DNA from: Methanobacteriota archaeon
GTDB lineage: Archaea > JAADCQ01 > Methanopyri > Methanopyrales > Methanopyraceae
Assembly: GCA_027064305.1 (NCBI GenBank)
Contig: JAMOPY010000030.1
Coordinates: 1 to 38,472 of the forward strand
DNA: 38,472 nt
Direction: 5' to 3'
Made by a program: the position numbers and the translations under genes. The notes under the pieces were generated by a model, which did no database searches, was not told the DNA's origin, and was given only the letters and a program-made list of their open reading frames with translations. Below, piece after piece: positions 1 through 7,226 of the stretch. Position 1 is the first letter of the stretch; every line of letters begins with the position of its first letter.

Positions 1-355
1 TGGCGGGGAGGACGCCCGACATCGCCTGGCCGAGCAGGACCGCCGCGGCCGCCCCTCCCACCGCCGAGTGCAGGGTCGAGGCGACCGGATCGTCGGAGAG
101 CTTGCGTCGGAGCGCCTCCGCCACGGTCAGCTCGCCGATGACGGCGGCAAGGGCGGCCACGTACGGGTGCCCGAGAAGCAGCGTGCCGGCCAGGATACCG
201 GAGACCATGGACGTGGCCGGGATCCCGTATCGCTCCGCGCAGACGCCGGTGACGGCGAGCAGGAACGCGGCGTGGAGGGTCCAGGTCACGGGAAGCAGCG
301 GTAGGAGGAGGGGTGGAAGGGCGGAAAAAAGGGCCCGGTGAACCGCCCTCCCCAA
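1..355 (-). CDS. Hypothetical membrane protein (C-terminus cut off)
   Basis: Open reading frame running off the left edge, about 118 residues visible. Start taken as TTG at 355, placed four bases after a GGTGAG ribosome binding site that overlaps the stop of the upstream PAC2 gene; a GTG at about codon 23 is an alternative. The N-terminus is Leu/Pro-rich and hydrophobic (ALPPLLLPLLP), followed by Ala/Gly/Leu-rich stretches consistent with at least three membrane segments. I do not recognise the family and assign no function. It is the last visible gene of the minus-strand L44e-S27e-aIF2alpha-Nop10-PAC2 run. Confidence 0.55.
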   Translation of the reverse strand, partial: MGRAVHRALFSALPPLLLPLLPVTWTLHAAFLLAVTGVCAERYGIPATSMVSGILAGTLLLGHPYVAALAAVIGELTVAEALRRKLSDDPVASTLHSAVGGAAAAVLLGQAMSGVLPA

Positions 356-360
356 CGACC

Positions 361-1182
361 TCACCCGATGTACCGTAGGTCTTCCTCGGGGTGCCCTTCC
401 TCCACCTCCTGCTGCTGCGCCTGCTGCAGCTCCTCCATGGACGGCATCTCCTCCAGCTGCTGCGAGACCTCCCGCTCGAACTTCTCCGCGCGCTTCCGCA
501 GCGAGTCCGCCTCCACCTCCACGCCCAGAATGTCGGACAGCTTCTCCACCACCGCCATGGCCGCGCGCGGGTCGACCAAGTGCCCCGGCGTCACGCCCAT
601 CAGGCAGGCACCGCGCATGCCCATGAGCTTGCCGAACCCCAGCAGCAGCCCCGAGGCCCCGACGATGTTACCGCCCCCGTTCCCGGTGCGGATCTCCACC
701 CCGTGCTCCTTCAGCAGGTCGACCATCTCCTTGTGCGTGGCCGCCCCGACCACCTTGGGCTCGGAGGGGAAGGTCCCGGTCCCCAGCCCCCCGAGCGTGA
801 AGATGGTCTCCGTTCCGAACTCCTTAACGGTGCTGAGGACCTTGATGGCCACCTCGTGCTGGCCGAGCTCGCCCTGCACCTGCGCCTTGCCCACGAGGAA
901 GATGATGTCCGGCTCGTCCGACCCGTCCGACTCGTACACGTAGAACTCGTTCTTCATGACCTCCACGATCCCGTCCTGATTCACGGAGACCTGGGGCGGG
1001 AAGTAGGGCGAGTACAGCTCCCCGAACTTCTCCGCGCCCAGGTCCTCGATCATGGCCTCCGCCGCGAGCTTGCCCACGTGTCCGATGCCGGGCAGGCCCT
1101 CCACCAGCACGGGTTTCTCCACGTCCGGCTCGAACTCGAGCCGGATGACGGTGCTCCCGCGGGCGAGCTTTAAGAGGTCCAT
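361..1182 (-). CDS. PAC2 family protein (proteasome assembly chaperone-like)
   Basis: 273 residues. The PAC2 family includes eukaryotic proteasome assembly chaperones and archaeal homologues such as PbaB. Visible family features are the N-terminal LVEGLPGIGHVGKLAAEAMIE segment, the glycine-rich LGGLGTG loop and the GLLLGFGKLMGMRG stretch. The Glu/Gln-rich tail (about residues 235-265) should form a charged helix. I chose ATG 1182 because it follows a G-rich ribosome binding site and does not overlap Nop10; a longer frame to 1230 would run through the end of Nop10. It follows nop10, as in many euryarchaeal aIF2alpha operons. Role in proteasome assembly is inference from the family. Confidence 0.85.
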   Translation of the reverse strand: MDLLKLARGSTVIRLEFEPDVEKPVLVEGLPGIGHVGKLAAEAMIEDLGAEKFGELYSPYFPPQVSVNQDGIVEVMKNEFYVYESDGSDEPDIIFLVGKAQVQGELGQHEVAIKVLSTVKEFGTETIFTLGGLGTGTFPSEPKVVGAATHKEMVDLLKEHGVEIRTGNGGGNIVGASGLLLGFGKLMGMRGACLMGVTPGHLVDPRAAMAVVEKLSDILGVEVEADSLRKRAEKFEREVSQQLEEMPSMEELQQAQQQEVEEGHPEEDLRYIG

Positions 1183-1184
1183 CG

Positions 1185-1388
1185 TTACTCCCCCTCCCCC
1201 CTCGGGGGAGGCCCGAACTTCTTGATCCACACCTTCTTTTTTAATCTCCTCCGATACTTACCGTACGGATCCTCCGGGGAGAATCGGGGCGGGTGGGGAA
1301 CCTCCACCTCGCCGCCGCAGTGCGGGCATCGGTCCCGCTGCAGGGTGTACTCGCCGCACTCCTTGCACCGTCGGAGCCGCTTGGGCAC
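1185..1388 (-). CDS. nop10: Ribosome biogenesis protein Nop10
   Basis: 67 residues, the usual archaeal length. Nop10 is a core subunit of the H/ACA ribonucleoprotein that makes pseudouridine in rRNA, binding Cbf5. An N-terminal zinc ribbon (CKECGEYTL, then CPHCGGE) is followed by the conserved PRFSPEDPYGKYRR segment that wraps Cbf5. Start is GTG 1388 after AGGGGTGA at 1393-1400; upstream codons in frame would overlap aIF2alpha. It sits four bases after the aIF2alpha stop, the standard euryarchaeal order. Confidence 0.95.
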   Translation of the reverse strand: MPKRLRRCKECGEYTLQRDRCPHCGGEVEVPHPPRFSPEDPYGKYRRRLKKKVWIKKFGPPPRGEGE

Positions 1389-1392
1389 GCGG

Positions 1393-2199
1393 TCACCCCT
1401 CTTCGATCTCCCGGTGGAACTCGCCCTCCCCACCGTGCTCCTCCACGTACTCGATCGCCTCCCGCGCGGCCTCCCGAACCACCCGCTCCGCCGTCTTGTA
1501 GTCCGGCGCGTCCACCCGGATCCGGTACCGCGGCGCGCCGACGTACTGGACCTCCATCTTCACGTCCTCGTCCTCACCGTACCCCTCGATGCGCTGCAGC
1601 GCCTCCCGGATCACCTCCACCCCGTTCGGGGCCGGGCAGCTCAGGTCCACGTACGCCTCGATCTTCACCCGGCCCGGCTCGATGTTCTCGATCGCCAGCT
1701 CCGCCAGCTTCTCCGCCCACTCCTCCGGGATCCCCGCCTTCAGCAGCGGCTCCGCGCTCTGCTCCGAGGCCGCCCGCTCCAGCGCGTCGTACAGCGACCC
1801 GTACTCCTCGATCAGCCGGTACCCGGCCTCCTCGTACGCCTCGTCCAGGTCCTTCCCCAGCTCCTCCGCCGCCATCTCCAGCAGCTTCTCCGCCCGCTGC
1901 TCCCGCTTCCACTCCTTCAGCTTCTCCTTCCGCTGGTGGTCCGTGACCCGCCGCAGGGACAGGTTCACGTACTTCTTCTTCGGGTTGACCCGGATCACCT
2001 TCGCGACGACCTTCTGCCCCTCCTTCACGTGGTCCCGGATGTTCTTGACCCAGCCGCTCGCCACCTCCGAGATGTGGATGTAGCCCTCCACCTCCGGGTA
2101 CTCGTCCAGCGTGACGAAGGCCCCGTGATCCTCCACCCGCTCCACCGTGGCCATCACGACCTCGCCTTCCTCCGGCAGCTCCGAGAGCTTCCGGGGCAT
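1393..2199 (-). CDS. eif2a: Translation initiation factor aIF2 subunit alpha
   Basis: 268 residues, typical length. It is the alpha subunit of the heterotrimeric aIF2 that delivers initiator Met-tRNA to the small ribosomal subunit. An N-terminal S1 OB-fold (about residues 12-85, with GEVVMATVERVEDHGAFV and GYIHISEV) is followed by the helical middle domain and a C-terminal alpha/beta domain (KIEAYVDLSCPAPNGVEVI). The ATG at 2199 overlaps the stop of S27e (TAATG), so translation is probably coupled. Order L44e-S27e-aIF2alpha-Nop10 is the conserved archaeal operon. Confidence 0.97.
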   Translation of the reverse strand: MPRKLSELPEEGEVVMATVERVEDHGAFVTLDEYPEVEGYIHISEVASGWVKNIRDHVKEGQKVVAKVIRVNPKKKYVNLSLRRVTDHQRKEKLKEWKREQRAEKLLEMAAEELGKDLDEAYEEAGYRLIEEYGSLYDALERAASEQSAEPLLKAGIPEEWAEKLAELAIENIEPGRVKIEAYVDLSCPAPNGVEVIREALQRIEGYGEDEDVKMEVQYVGAPRYRIRVDAPDYKTAERVVREAAREAIEYVEEHGGEGEFHREIEEG

Positions 2200-2438
2200 T
2201 ACTCGAGAACCTCCTTGATCTTCGTCAGCACCCGAGCCTTACCGCCCGTCGGCTTCGCCAGCACCCGACCGCACACGTGGCACCGCACGACCGTGCTCGC
2301 GTTTCCGAAGATCACCTGCTCGTTCCCGCAGTCCACGCACTCTACCCTCAGGAACCGGCTTCGCGGCTGCGGAACCAGATCCGACTCCGTGAACCGCCTC
2401 AACAGCCGCTCCTCCTCCCGCTCGGCCACGGCTCCCAC
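2199..2438 (-). CDS. rps27e: Small ribosomal subunit protein S27e
   Basis: 79 residues. Zinc-ribbon ribosomal protein of the 30S subunit. Cys pairs are [11 protein letters not shown] and [16 protein letters not shown]; the latter is the family signature ending in the basic GGKA motif. The GTG at 2438 is preceded by GAGGAG; a second in-frame GTG at 2429 has an equally good GGGGGTGG site, so the first three residues are uncertain. Lies between L44e (three bases upstream) and aIF2alpha (overlapping). Confidence 0.95.
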   Translation of the reverse strand: MGAVAEREEERLLRRFTESDLVPQPRSRFLRVECVDCGNEQVIFGNASTVVRCHVCGRVLAKPTGGKARVLTKIKEVLE

Positions 2439-2441
2439 CCC

Positions 2442-2720
2442 CTACTCCTCGAACTCCAGCGTACCGGCCCGCCAACCCTTCCGCGTGTGCGCCTTACCGC
2501 ACTCCGTGCACCGGTACCGCAGGTCGACCTTCTTAGTGGGTTTCTCCCCGGACGGCTTCGGACGCGGGAAGCCGCCGTAACCCTTCAGGACCCGCTCGAA
2601 CTGCCGCTGACCCCACGCCATCTTCCGCGGCGGCCGCTTCTTGACCTTCTCGATCTCGTGCACCGTGTGCCTCCGGCAGTACGGGCAGTACGTCCGGATC
2701 TTCCGCGGCAGCTTGACCAT
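2442..2720 (-). CDS. rpl44e: Large ribosomal subunit protein L44e
   Basis: 92 residues, normal for the family. 50S protein near the E site. The N-terminus [19 protein letters not shown] and the second cysteine pair CTECGKAH form the split zinc site; the [13 protein letters not shown] and [10 protein letters not shown] segments are also typical. ATG start. Fifteen bases separate it from the GINS-like gene upstream, so both are probably on one transcript. Confidence 0.96.
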   Translation of the reverse strand: MVKLPRKIRTYCPYCRRHTVHEIEKVKKRPPRKMAWGQRQFERVLKGYGGFPRPKPSGEKPTKKVDLRYRCTECGKAHTRKGWRAGTLEFEE

Positions 2721-2735
2721 GCCCGAACGCCCCCG

Positions 2736-3581
2736 TTAACGCACCCTCCTCGCGAACGGGCCTCCCCACCGCTTCCCACGCTCCGACAGGATCCCGGCGG
2801 CCGTCTCACCCACCACCAATAAATCTCCCGCCCGAGCGTCCGGAACCACCGCCCCCGTATCCGGATCCACGAACCGCGGGAGCCGATCCCGCGCTACGCA
2901 CACCTCCAACTCCGGCTCCGGCTCCGCCCGATCCTCCCCGAACTCCAGCCACCCGTCCTCGGACTCCCCTTCCTCCTCCCCGCCCTCGTCCCCGGACTCC
3001 TCCTCCGGGACCGCGTCGAACCCCAGCCCGTCCAGGTACCGCTCCGCCCACTCCCGCACCCGCTCGTCCCACAGCAGCGGGACCAGGAACGCCGCCTCCT
3101 CCGCCAGCAGCTCCGACTCCATCAGCCGGCCCTTCCAGGAGTTCAGCCGGGCGCGCTCCCCGGAGAACCTGACGGCCAGCCAGCTCAGCACGTAGATCCG
3201 GGCGCACGCGTACTTCCCCAGCGCCTTCCGGACCCTCAGCACGTCCTCCCGCCGCTCCTCCAGCTCCTCCTCGAGCGCGCGCAGGATCGCGTCCAGCTCC
3301 CGGTAGCTCCTCACCTCCCCCTCCTCCACCCCGAGGGCGTCCCGGAGCAGGTCCGGGCTCAGCCGGTCGAAGTAGTGGTGGACCAGGCTGAGGAGGAGCT
3401 CCCGCCGGCGCCGGATCTCCCGAGCGTCGTCCTTGGCCGAGATCTCACCCATGCGCGGGTTCGCGTTCTCCCAGGCCTTGTCCACCCGCTTGGCGAAGTC
3501 CACGAGGTCCTCCAGGATGGCCTCCGGGTCCTTTCGCTCGAAGAGCTCTCGGCACGCCTCCCGGGCCTCCGGCACGGTCAA
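2736..3581 (-). CDS. gins51: GINS complex subunit, Gins51-like
   Basis: 281 residues. GINS joins MCM and GAN/Cdc45 in the archaeal replicative helicase. The assignment rests on the layout: an all-helical N-terminal half (A domain) with a basic ARxIRRRRELLLSLVHHYFD helix, a long acidic linker (about residues 195-225), and a short C-terminal beta domain (RFVDPDTGAVVPDARAGDLLVV...ILSERGKRWGG) that resembles the B domain of archaeal Gins51. Start is TTG 3581, seven bases after GGGGGT; GTG 3575 is an alternative. It heads the L44e operon and diverges from L3 with only 26 bases between start codons. The B domain is the main evidence; sequence conservation is modest. Confidence 0.68.
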   Translation of the reverse strand: MTVPEAREACRELFERKDPEAILEDLVDFAKRVDKAWENANPRMGEISAKDDAREIRRRRELLLSLVHHYFDRLSPDLLRDALGVEEGEVRSYRELDAILRALEEELEERREDVLRVRKALGKYACARIYVLSWLAVRFSGERARLNSWKGRLMESELLAEEAAFLVPLLWDERVREWAERYLDGLGFDAVPEEESGDEGGEEEGESEDGWLEFGEDRAEPEPELEVCVARDRLPRFVDPDTGAVVPDARAGDLLVVGETAAGILSERGKRWGGPFARRVR

Positions 3582-3582
3582 T

Positions 3583-3590
3583 CTTTTTAC
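3583..3590 (+). promoter_or_regulatory. Putative TATA box of the L3-L4-L23-L2 operon
   Basis: CTTTTTAC is the only A/T-rich stretch in the GC-rich gap between the divergent GINS and L3 starts. It lies about 20-25 bases upstream of the L3 GTG, which has no clear ribosome binding site. This spacing suggests transcription begins at or near the start codon, giving a leaderless message. Inferred from spacing only. Confidence 0.45.
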
Positions 3591-3607
3591 CCCCGCCCGA
3601 CCGGGCC

Positions 3608-4717
3608 GTGCCCAAGCCGGGGGTGCGCGCGTTGGGTCGCGGAGGACGCAGGAATCCGGGTCGACCGAGGCGCGGCTCGCTGGCGTTCAGCCCGCGCAAG
3701 CGCGCGTCCCGTCCGGTCCCCCGGATCCGCAGCTGGCCGGACGAGGACAAGGTGCGGGTCCAGGGGTTCGCGGGCTACAAGGCGGGCATGACGCACGTGA
3801 TCATGATCGACGACTGGCCGAACAGCCCGACGGAGGGCGAGGAGATCGCGGTCCCGGTCACCGTGCTGGACGCGCCGCCCCTGTACGTCGCGGCCGTGCG
3901 GGCGTACGCGGCGACGCCGGACGGGTACAAGTGCCTGACGGAGGCGTGGGCGGAGCTTCCGGAGGAGCTGGAGATGGACCGCGTCTTCACGGTGCCTAAG
4001 GACGGGACGGCGGGCGACCTGGACGAGATCGAGGAGCTGGTGGACGAGGGCGTCGTGGACGAGATCCGCGTGATCGTGGCGACCCAGCCCAAGAAGGCGG
4101 GCGTGCCGAAGAAGAAGCCGGACGTGATGGAGTACCGGATCGGCGGTCGGGACGTGCGGGAGCGGTTCGAGTACGCGGTGGAGATCCTGGGCGAGGAGAT
4201 TCGGGCCAGCGACGTGTTCGAGGAGGGCGAGATCGTCGACGTCTCCGGCATCACGAAGGGCAAGGGCTTCCAGGGCGTGGTCAAGCGCTGGGGCGTCACG
4301 ATCCAGGACCGGAAGGCCCAGCGGAAGCAGAAGGGCCGGCACGTGGGCTCGATCGGCCCGATCACGCCCTCGCGCGTGCGCTGGACGGTCCCGATGGCCG
4401 GTCAGATGGGGTACCACCAGCGGACCGAGCACAACAAGCGGATCCTGAAGATCGGGGAGAACGGCGAGGAGGTCACGCCGAAGGGCGGCTTCGTGAACTA
4501 CGGCGTCGTGCGCGGGGACTACATCCTGATCCACGGGACCGTGCCCGGCCCGAAGAAGCGCCTGATCCGGCTGCGGCCCGCGGTCCGACCGCCGAAGAAC
4601 GCGCCGAAGGGCGCGCCGGAGATCCTGTACATCAGCCGGACGTCGCAGCAGGGCGTCCGGCCGAAGGCCTCCGAGGAGGACATCCTCGAGCAGTTGGGCG
4701 GCACCGCCAGCGCGTAG
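3608..4717 (+). CDS. rpl3: Large ribosomal subunit protein L3
   Basis: 369 residues, near the archaeal/eukaryal length. Early-assembling 50S protein whose loop reaches toward the peptidyl transferase centre. Typical segments: the basic N-terminal arm with SLAFSPRKRASR, GFAGYKAGMTH, GITKGKGFQGVVKRWG, the KGRHVGSIGPITPSRVRWTVP loop and the AGQMGYHQRTEHNK segment. Starts at GTG 3608 without an obvious ribosome binding site. First gene of the S10-type cluster, followed after 12 bases by L4. Confidence 0.97.
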   Translation: MPKPGVRALGRGGRRNPGRPRRGSLAFSPRKRASRPVPRIRSWPDEDKVRVQGFAGYKAGMTHVIMIDDWPNSPTEGEEIAVPVTVLDAPPLYVAAVRAYAATPDGYKCLTEAWAELPEELEMDRVFTVPKDGTAGDLDEIEELVDEGVVDEIRVIVATQPKKAGVPKKKPDVMEYRIGGRDVRERFEYAVEILGEEIRASDVFEEGEIVDVSGITKGKGFQGVVKRWGVTIQDRKAQRKQKGRHVGSIGPITPSRVRWTVPMAGQMGYHQRTEHNKRILKIGENGEEVTPKGGFVNYGVVRGDYILIHGTVPGPKKRLIRLRPAVRPPKNAPKGAPEILYISRTSQQGVRPKASEEDILEQLGGTASA

Positions 4718-4729
4718 GGGGGTCGCACC

Positions 4730-5512
4730 GTGAAGGTCCCCGTGTTCGACCTGGAGGGCGAGCGGGTGGACGAGCTCGAGCTGCCGGCGTTCTTCGAGGA
4801 GCCCGTACGGAAGGACCTCATCCGACGCGTGGTCCTGGCGTTCCAGGCGAACCGGCGGCAGCCCTACGGCACGGACCCGCGCGCGGGCATGCGCACGAGC
4901 GCGGAGTCGTGGGGCGCGGGCCACGGCGTCGCGATGGTGCCCAGGATCAAGGGCAGCCGGCACCCCGCCGCCGGGCGCGGCGCCCGCGTCGCCCAGACCG
5001 TCGGCGGGCGCAAGGCCCACCCGCCGAAGCCGGAGAAGGACTGGAGCCAGCGGGTGAACCGGCGGGAGAAGCGCGCCGCCCTCCGCTCCGCCCTGGCGGC
5101 CACCGCCAAGCCCGAGTTCGTGGAGGCCCGGGGCCACATCATCGACGAGGTCCCGGAGCTGCCCCTAGTCGTCGTGGACGAGCTGCGGGGGCTGCGGAGG
5201 GCCCGGGAGGTGCGGGAGTTCTTCCAGAACCTGGGCCTCTGGGCCGACGTGGAGCGGGCCAAGCGGAAGCGCCGCATCCGGGCCGGTAAGGGCAAGCGGC
5301 GCGGTCGTCGGTACGTTAAGCCGAAGAGCGTCCTGATCGTCGTGGACGAGTTCGAGGGCATCGAGCTCGGCGCCCGGAACCACCCCGGCGTGGACGTGGT
5401 CCGGGCGATGGAGCTCAACGTCGAGCACCTCGCCCCCGGCACCCACCCCGGCCGGCTGACCGTGTACACGCCCTCCGCGATCGAGGTCCTGGAGGAGCGG
5501 CTGGGCGAGTAG
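4730..5512 (+). CDS. rpl4: Large ribosomal subunit protein L4 (L4e/L1e type)
   Basis: 260 residues. 50S protein whose extended loop lines the exit tunnel. Visible: the N-terminal VPVFDLEGE strand, the loop [20 protein letters not shown] and [20 protein letters not shown], and the C-terminal [19 protein letters not shown] and [18 protein letters not shown] segments of the archaeal family. GTG start after GGGGGGTCG. Co-directional with L3 and L23. Confidence 0.97.
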   Translation: MKVPVFDLEGERVDELELPAFFEEPVRKDLIRRVVLAFQANRRQPYGTDPRAGMRTSAESWGAGHGVAMVPRIKGSRHPAAGRGARVAQTVGGRKAHPPKPEKDWSQRVNRREKRAALRSALAATAKPEFVEARGHIIDEVPELPLVVVDELRGLRRAREVREFFQNLGLWADVERAKRKRRIRAGKGKRRGRRYVKPKSVLIVVDEFEGIELGARNHPGVDVVRAMELNVEHLAPGTHPGRLTVYTPSAIEVLEERLGE

Positions 5513-5525
5513 GGGGAACGTCCAC

Positions 5526-5813
5526 ATGGCCAAGCGCCGCGGCCCGCGCATCGAGGACCCGCACGACGTCCTCCTGTACCCGCTGGCGACGGAGAAGGCC
5601 ATGCGCCTGCTCGAGGCGGAGAACAAGCTCACCTTCATCGTCCGACGCGACGCGAACAAGCCGATGATCAAGCGGGCCGTCGAGGAGCTCTTCGACGTCG
5701 AGGTCGAGAAGGTGAACACCCTCATCACGCCCACCGGCGAGAAGAAGGCCTACGTCAAGCTGAAGCCCGAGTACCGGGCCGAGGACGTCGCCGTGGAGCT
5801 GGGCATCCTCTAG
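5526..5813 (+). CDS. rpl23: Large ribosomal subunit protein L23
   Basis: 95 residues. 50S protein at the tunnel exit, a docking point for SRP and nascent-chain factors. Conserved [22 protein letters not shown] and [20 protein letters not shown] segments identify it. ATG start 13 bases after the L4 stop; L2 follows after about a dozen bases. Confidence 0.97.
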   Translation: MAKRRGPRIEDPHDVLLYPLATEKAMRLLEAENKLTFIVRRDANKPMIKRAVEELFDVEVEKVNTLITPTGEKKAYVKLKPEYRAEDVAVELGIL

Positions 5814-5826
5814 GGGGGTGCTCCCC

Positions 5827-6558
5827 GTGGGCAAGCGCATCCGACCCCAGCGCCTCGGTCGCGGCTCCCCCACCTACCGGGCCCCCTCGCACCGCTACCG
5901 CGGTCGCGCGGGGCACCGGCCCTACGACAAGAGGGAGAAGGAGGGCAAGGTGGTCGGCAAGGTCGTCGAGCTCCTCCACGACCCCGCCCGGAACGCCCCC
6001 GTCGCCCGCGTGCGCTTCGAGGACGGCGAGGAGCGCCTGGTCCTGGTGCCCGAGGGCACCAAGGTGGGCGACACCATCGAGTGCGGCGTCTCCGCCGAGA
6101 TCAAACCGGGCAACACCCTGCCCCTGGCGGAGATCCCCGAGGGCGTCCCCATCTTCAACATCGAGGGCCGGCCCGGGGACGGCGGTAAGTTCGCCCGCGC
6201 CCCGGGCTGCTACGCGACCATCGTGGCGCACGACGTCGGCCGAACCTACGTCCAGCTGCCCTCCGGCAAGGTTCGCGCCTTCGACCCCCGCTGCCGCGCG
6301 ACCATCGGCGTGATGGCGGGCGGCGGCAAGCGCGAGAAGCCCTTCGTCAAGGCCGGCAAGAAGTACCACCACATGCGCTCGAAGGGCGGCAAGTGGCCCA
6401 AGGTGCGCGGCGTGGCGATGAACGCCGTCGACCACCCGTTCGGCGGCGGCAACCACCAGAGCCCCGGCAAGCCGACGACCGTCGCCCGCGGCGCGCCGCC
6501 CGGGCAGAAGGTCGGACACATCGCGGCCCGGAAGACGGGCCGAGGCGGCCGCCGCTAA
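5827..6558 (+). CDS. rpl2: Large ribosomal subunit protein L2
   Basis: 243 residues. Essential 50S protein near the peptidyl transferase centre. Starts MGKRIRPQRLGRGSPTYRAP like other archaeal L2 proteins; the GTG at 5827 sits seven bases after GGGGGGTG. A frame extending to GTG 5818 adds three residues and is less likely. The C-terminus carries the conserved GVAMNAVDHPFGGGNHQ motif with the His involved in peptidyl transfer studies. Last ribosomal gene here: S19, L22 and S3, which usually follow, are absent. Confidence 0.97.
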   Translation: MGKRIRPQRLGRGSPTYRAPSHRYRGRAGHRPYDKREKEGKVVGKVVELLHDPARNAPVARVRFEDGEERLVLVPEGTKVGDTIECGVSAEIKPGNTLPLAEIPEGVPIFNIEGRPGDGGKFARAPGCYATIVAHDVGRTYVQLPSGKVRAFDPRCRATIGVMAGGGKREKPFVKAGKKYHHMRSKGGKWPKVRGVAMNAVDHPFGGGNHQSPGKPTTVARGAPPGQKVGHIAARKTGRGGRR

Positions 6559-6657
6559 CGCCCCCTCGGACTTCTTTTCCCCCGCGCCCGTCGTCCCCAC
6601 CCGGCGGACGCCCCCGGCCTCCCCGACCGCGCTGTTTCTTCGAGGAGGGGAGCCCGG

Positions 6658-7194
6658 TTGATCGCGATCCTCGTCGACGACGGGTTCGAGGAGCTGGAGC
6701 TGGGCGCGGCGATCAGCGTGCTCTCCCGGGGCGGGCTGAACTGGGAGCTGGTGGGTGTGGAGGAGCGCGCGGAGGGTGCGGGCGGGCTCCGGCTCGACGT
6801 GGACGTCACCGTGTGGGAGGCGAGCGGGGAGCGCTACGAGGCCGTCATCGTCCCCGGCGGGACCTCGCCCACGACGCTCTCGGGCTACCGGCGGTGCCTG
6901 GAGCTGGTGCGGTCGGTGCGCGAGCGGGGGCTGGTCGTGGGCCTGTCCGCGGGCGCGCTGGTGCTGGCGGAGGCGGGCGTGCTGGAGGGGCGGCGGGCCA
7001 CGACCTACCCGGGCCTGGAGGCGGAGCTGCGGACGCGGGGCGCGGAGCCGGTGGAGCGGGGGCTGGTGCGGGACGGGCGGGTGATCACGACCCGCGGGCC
7101 CGCGTTCGCCGTCGACGCGTGCCTGGAGGTGGTGCGGGAGCTCGCGGGCGATCACCTGGCGAACTCGGTCGCCCGACAGCTTATTCTCAAGTGA
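6658..7194 (+). CDS. DJ-1/PfpI family protein lacking the catalytic Cys
   Basis: 178 residues, single DJ-1/PfpI domain. The N-terminal ILVDDGFEELEL contains the conserved Glu (E11/E12), and VIVPGG and the GLVVGLSAGALVL nucleophile-elbow segment are recognisable. At the elbow, where family members have Cys (ICAG or ICHG), this protein has Ser97 (LSAG), and the following conserved THP is TYP. The usual glyoxalase/deglycase or protease chemistry is therefore unlikely; a binding or Ser-dependent role is possible. TTG start after GAGGAGGGG. Its stop overlaps possible starts of the DUF460 gene, suggesting co-expression. Product is assigned by family only. Confidence 0.8.
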   Translation: MIAILVDDGFEELELGAAISVLSRGGLNWELVGVEERAEGAGGLRLDVDVTVWEASGERYEAVIVPGGTSPTTLSGYRRCLELVRSVRERGLVVGLSAGALVLAEAGVLEGRRATTYPGLEAELRTRGAEPVERGLVRDGRVITTRGPAFAVDACLEVVRELAGDHLANSVARQLILK

Positions 7195-7226
7195 GCGCGC
7201 CCTCATCCCCGACAACCCGCGCGCGG

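Noticed and set aside
6393-7226. A long open frame upstream of and in frame with the DUF460 gene
   Set aside because: It runs out of frame through L2 and the DJ-1 gene and is Arg/Pro/Gly-rich with no motif; conserved sequence begins at about 7227.
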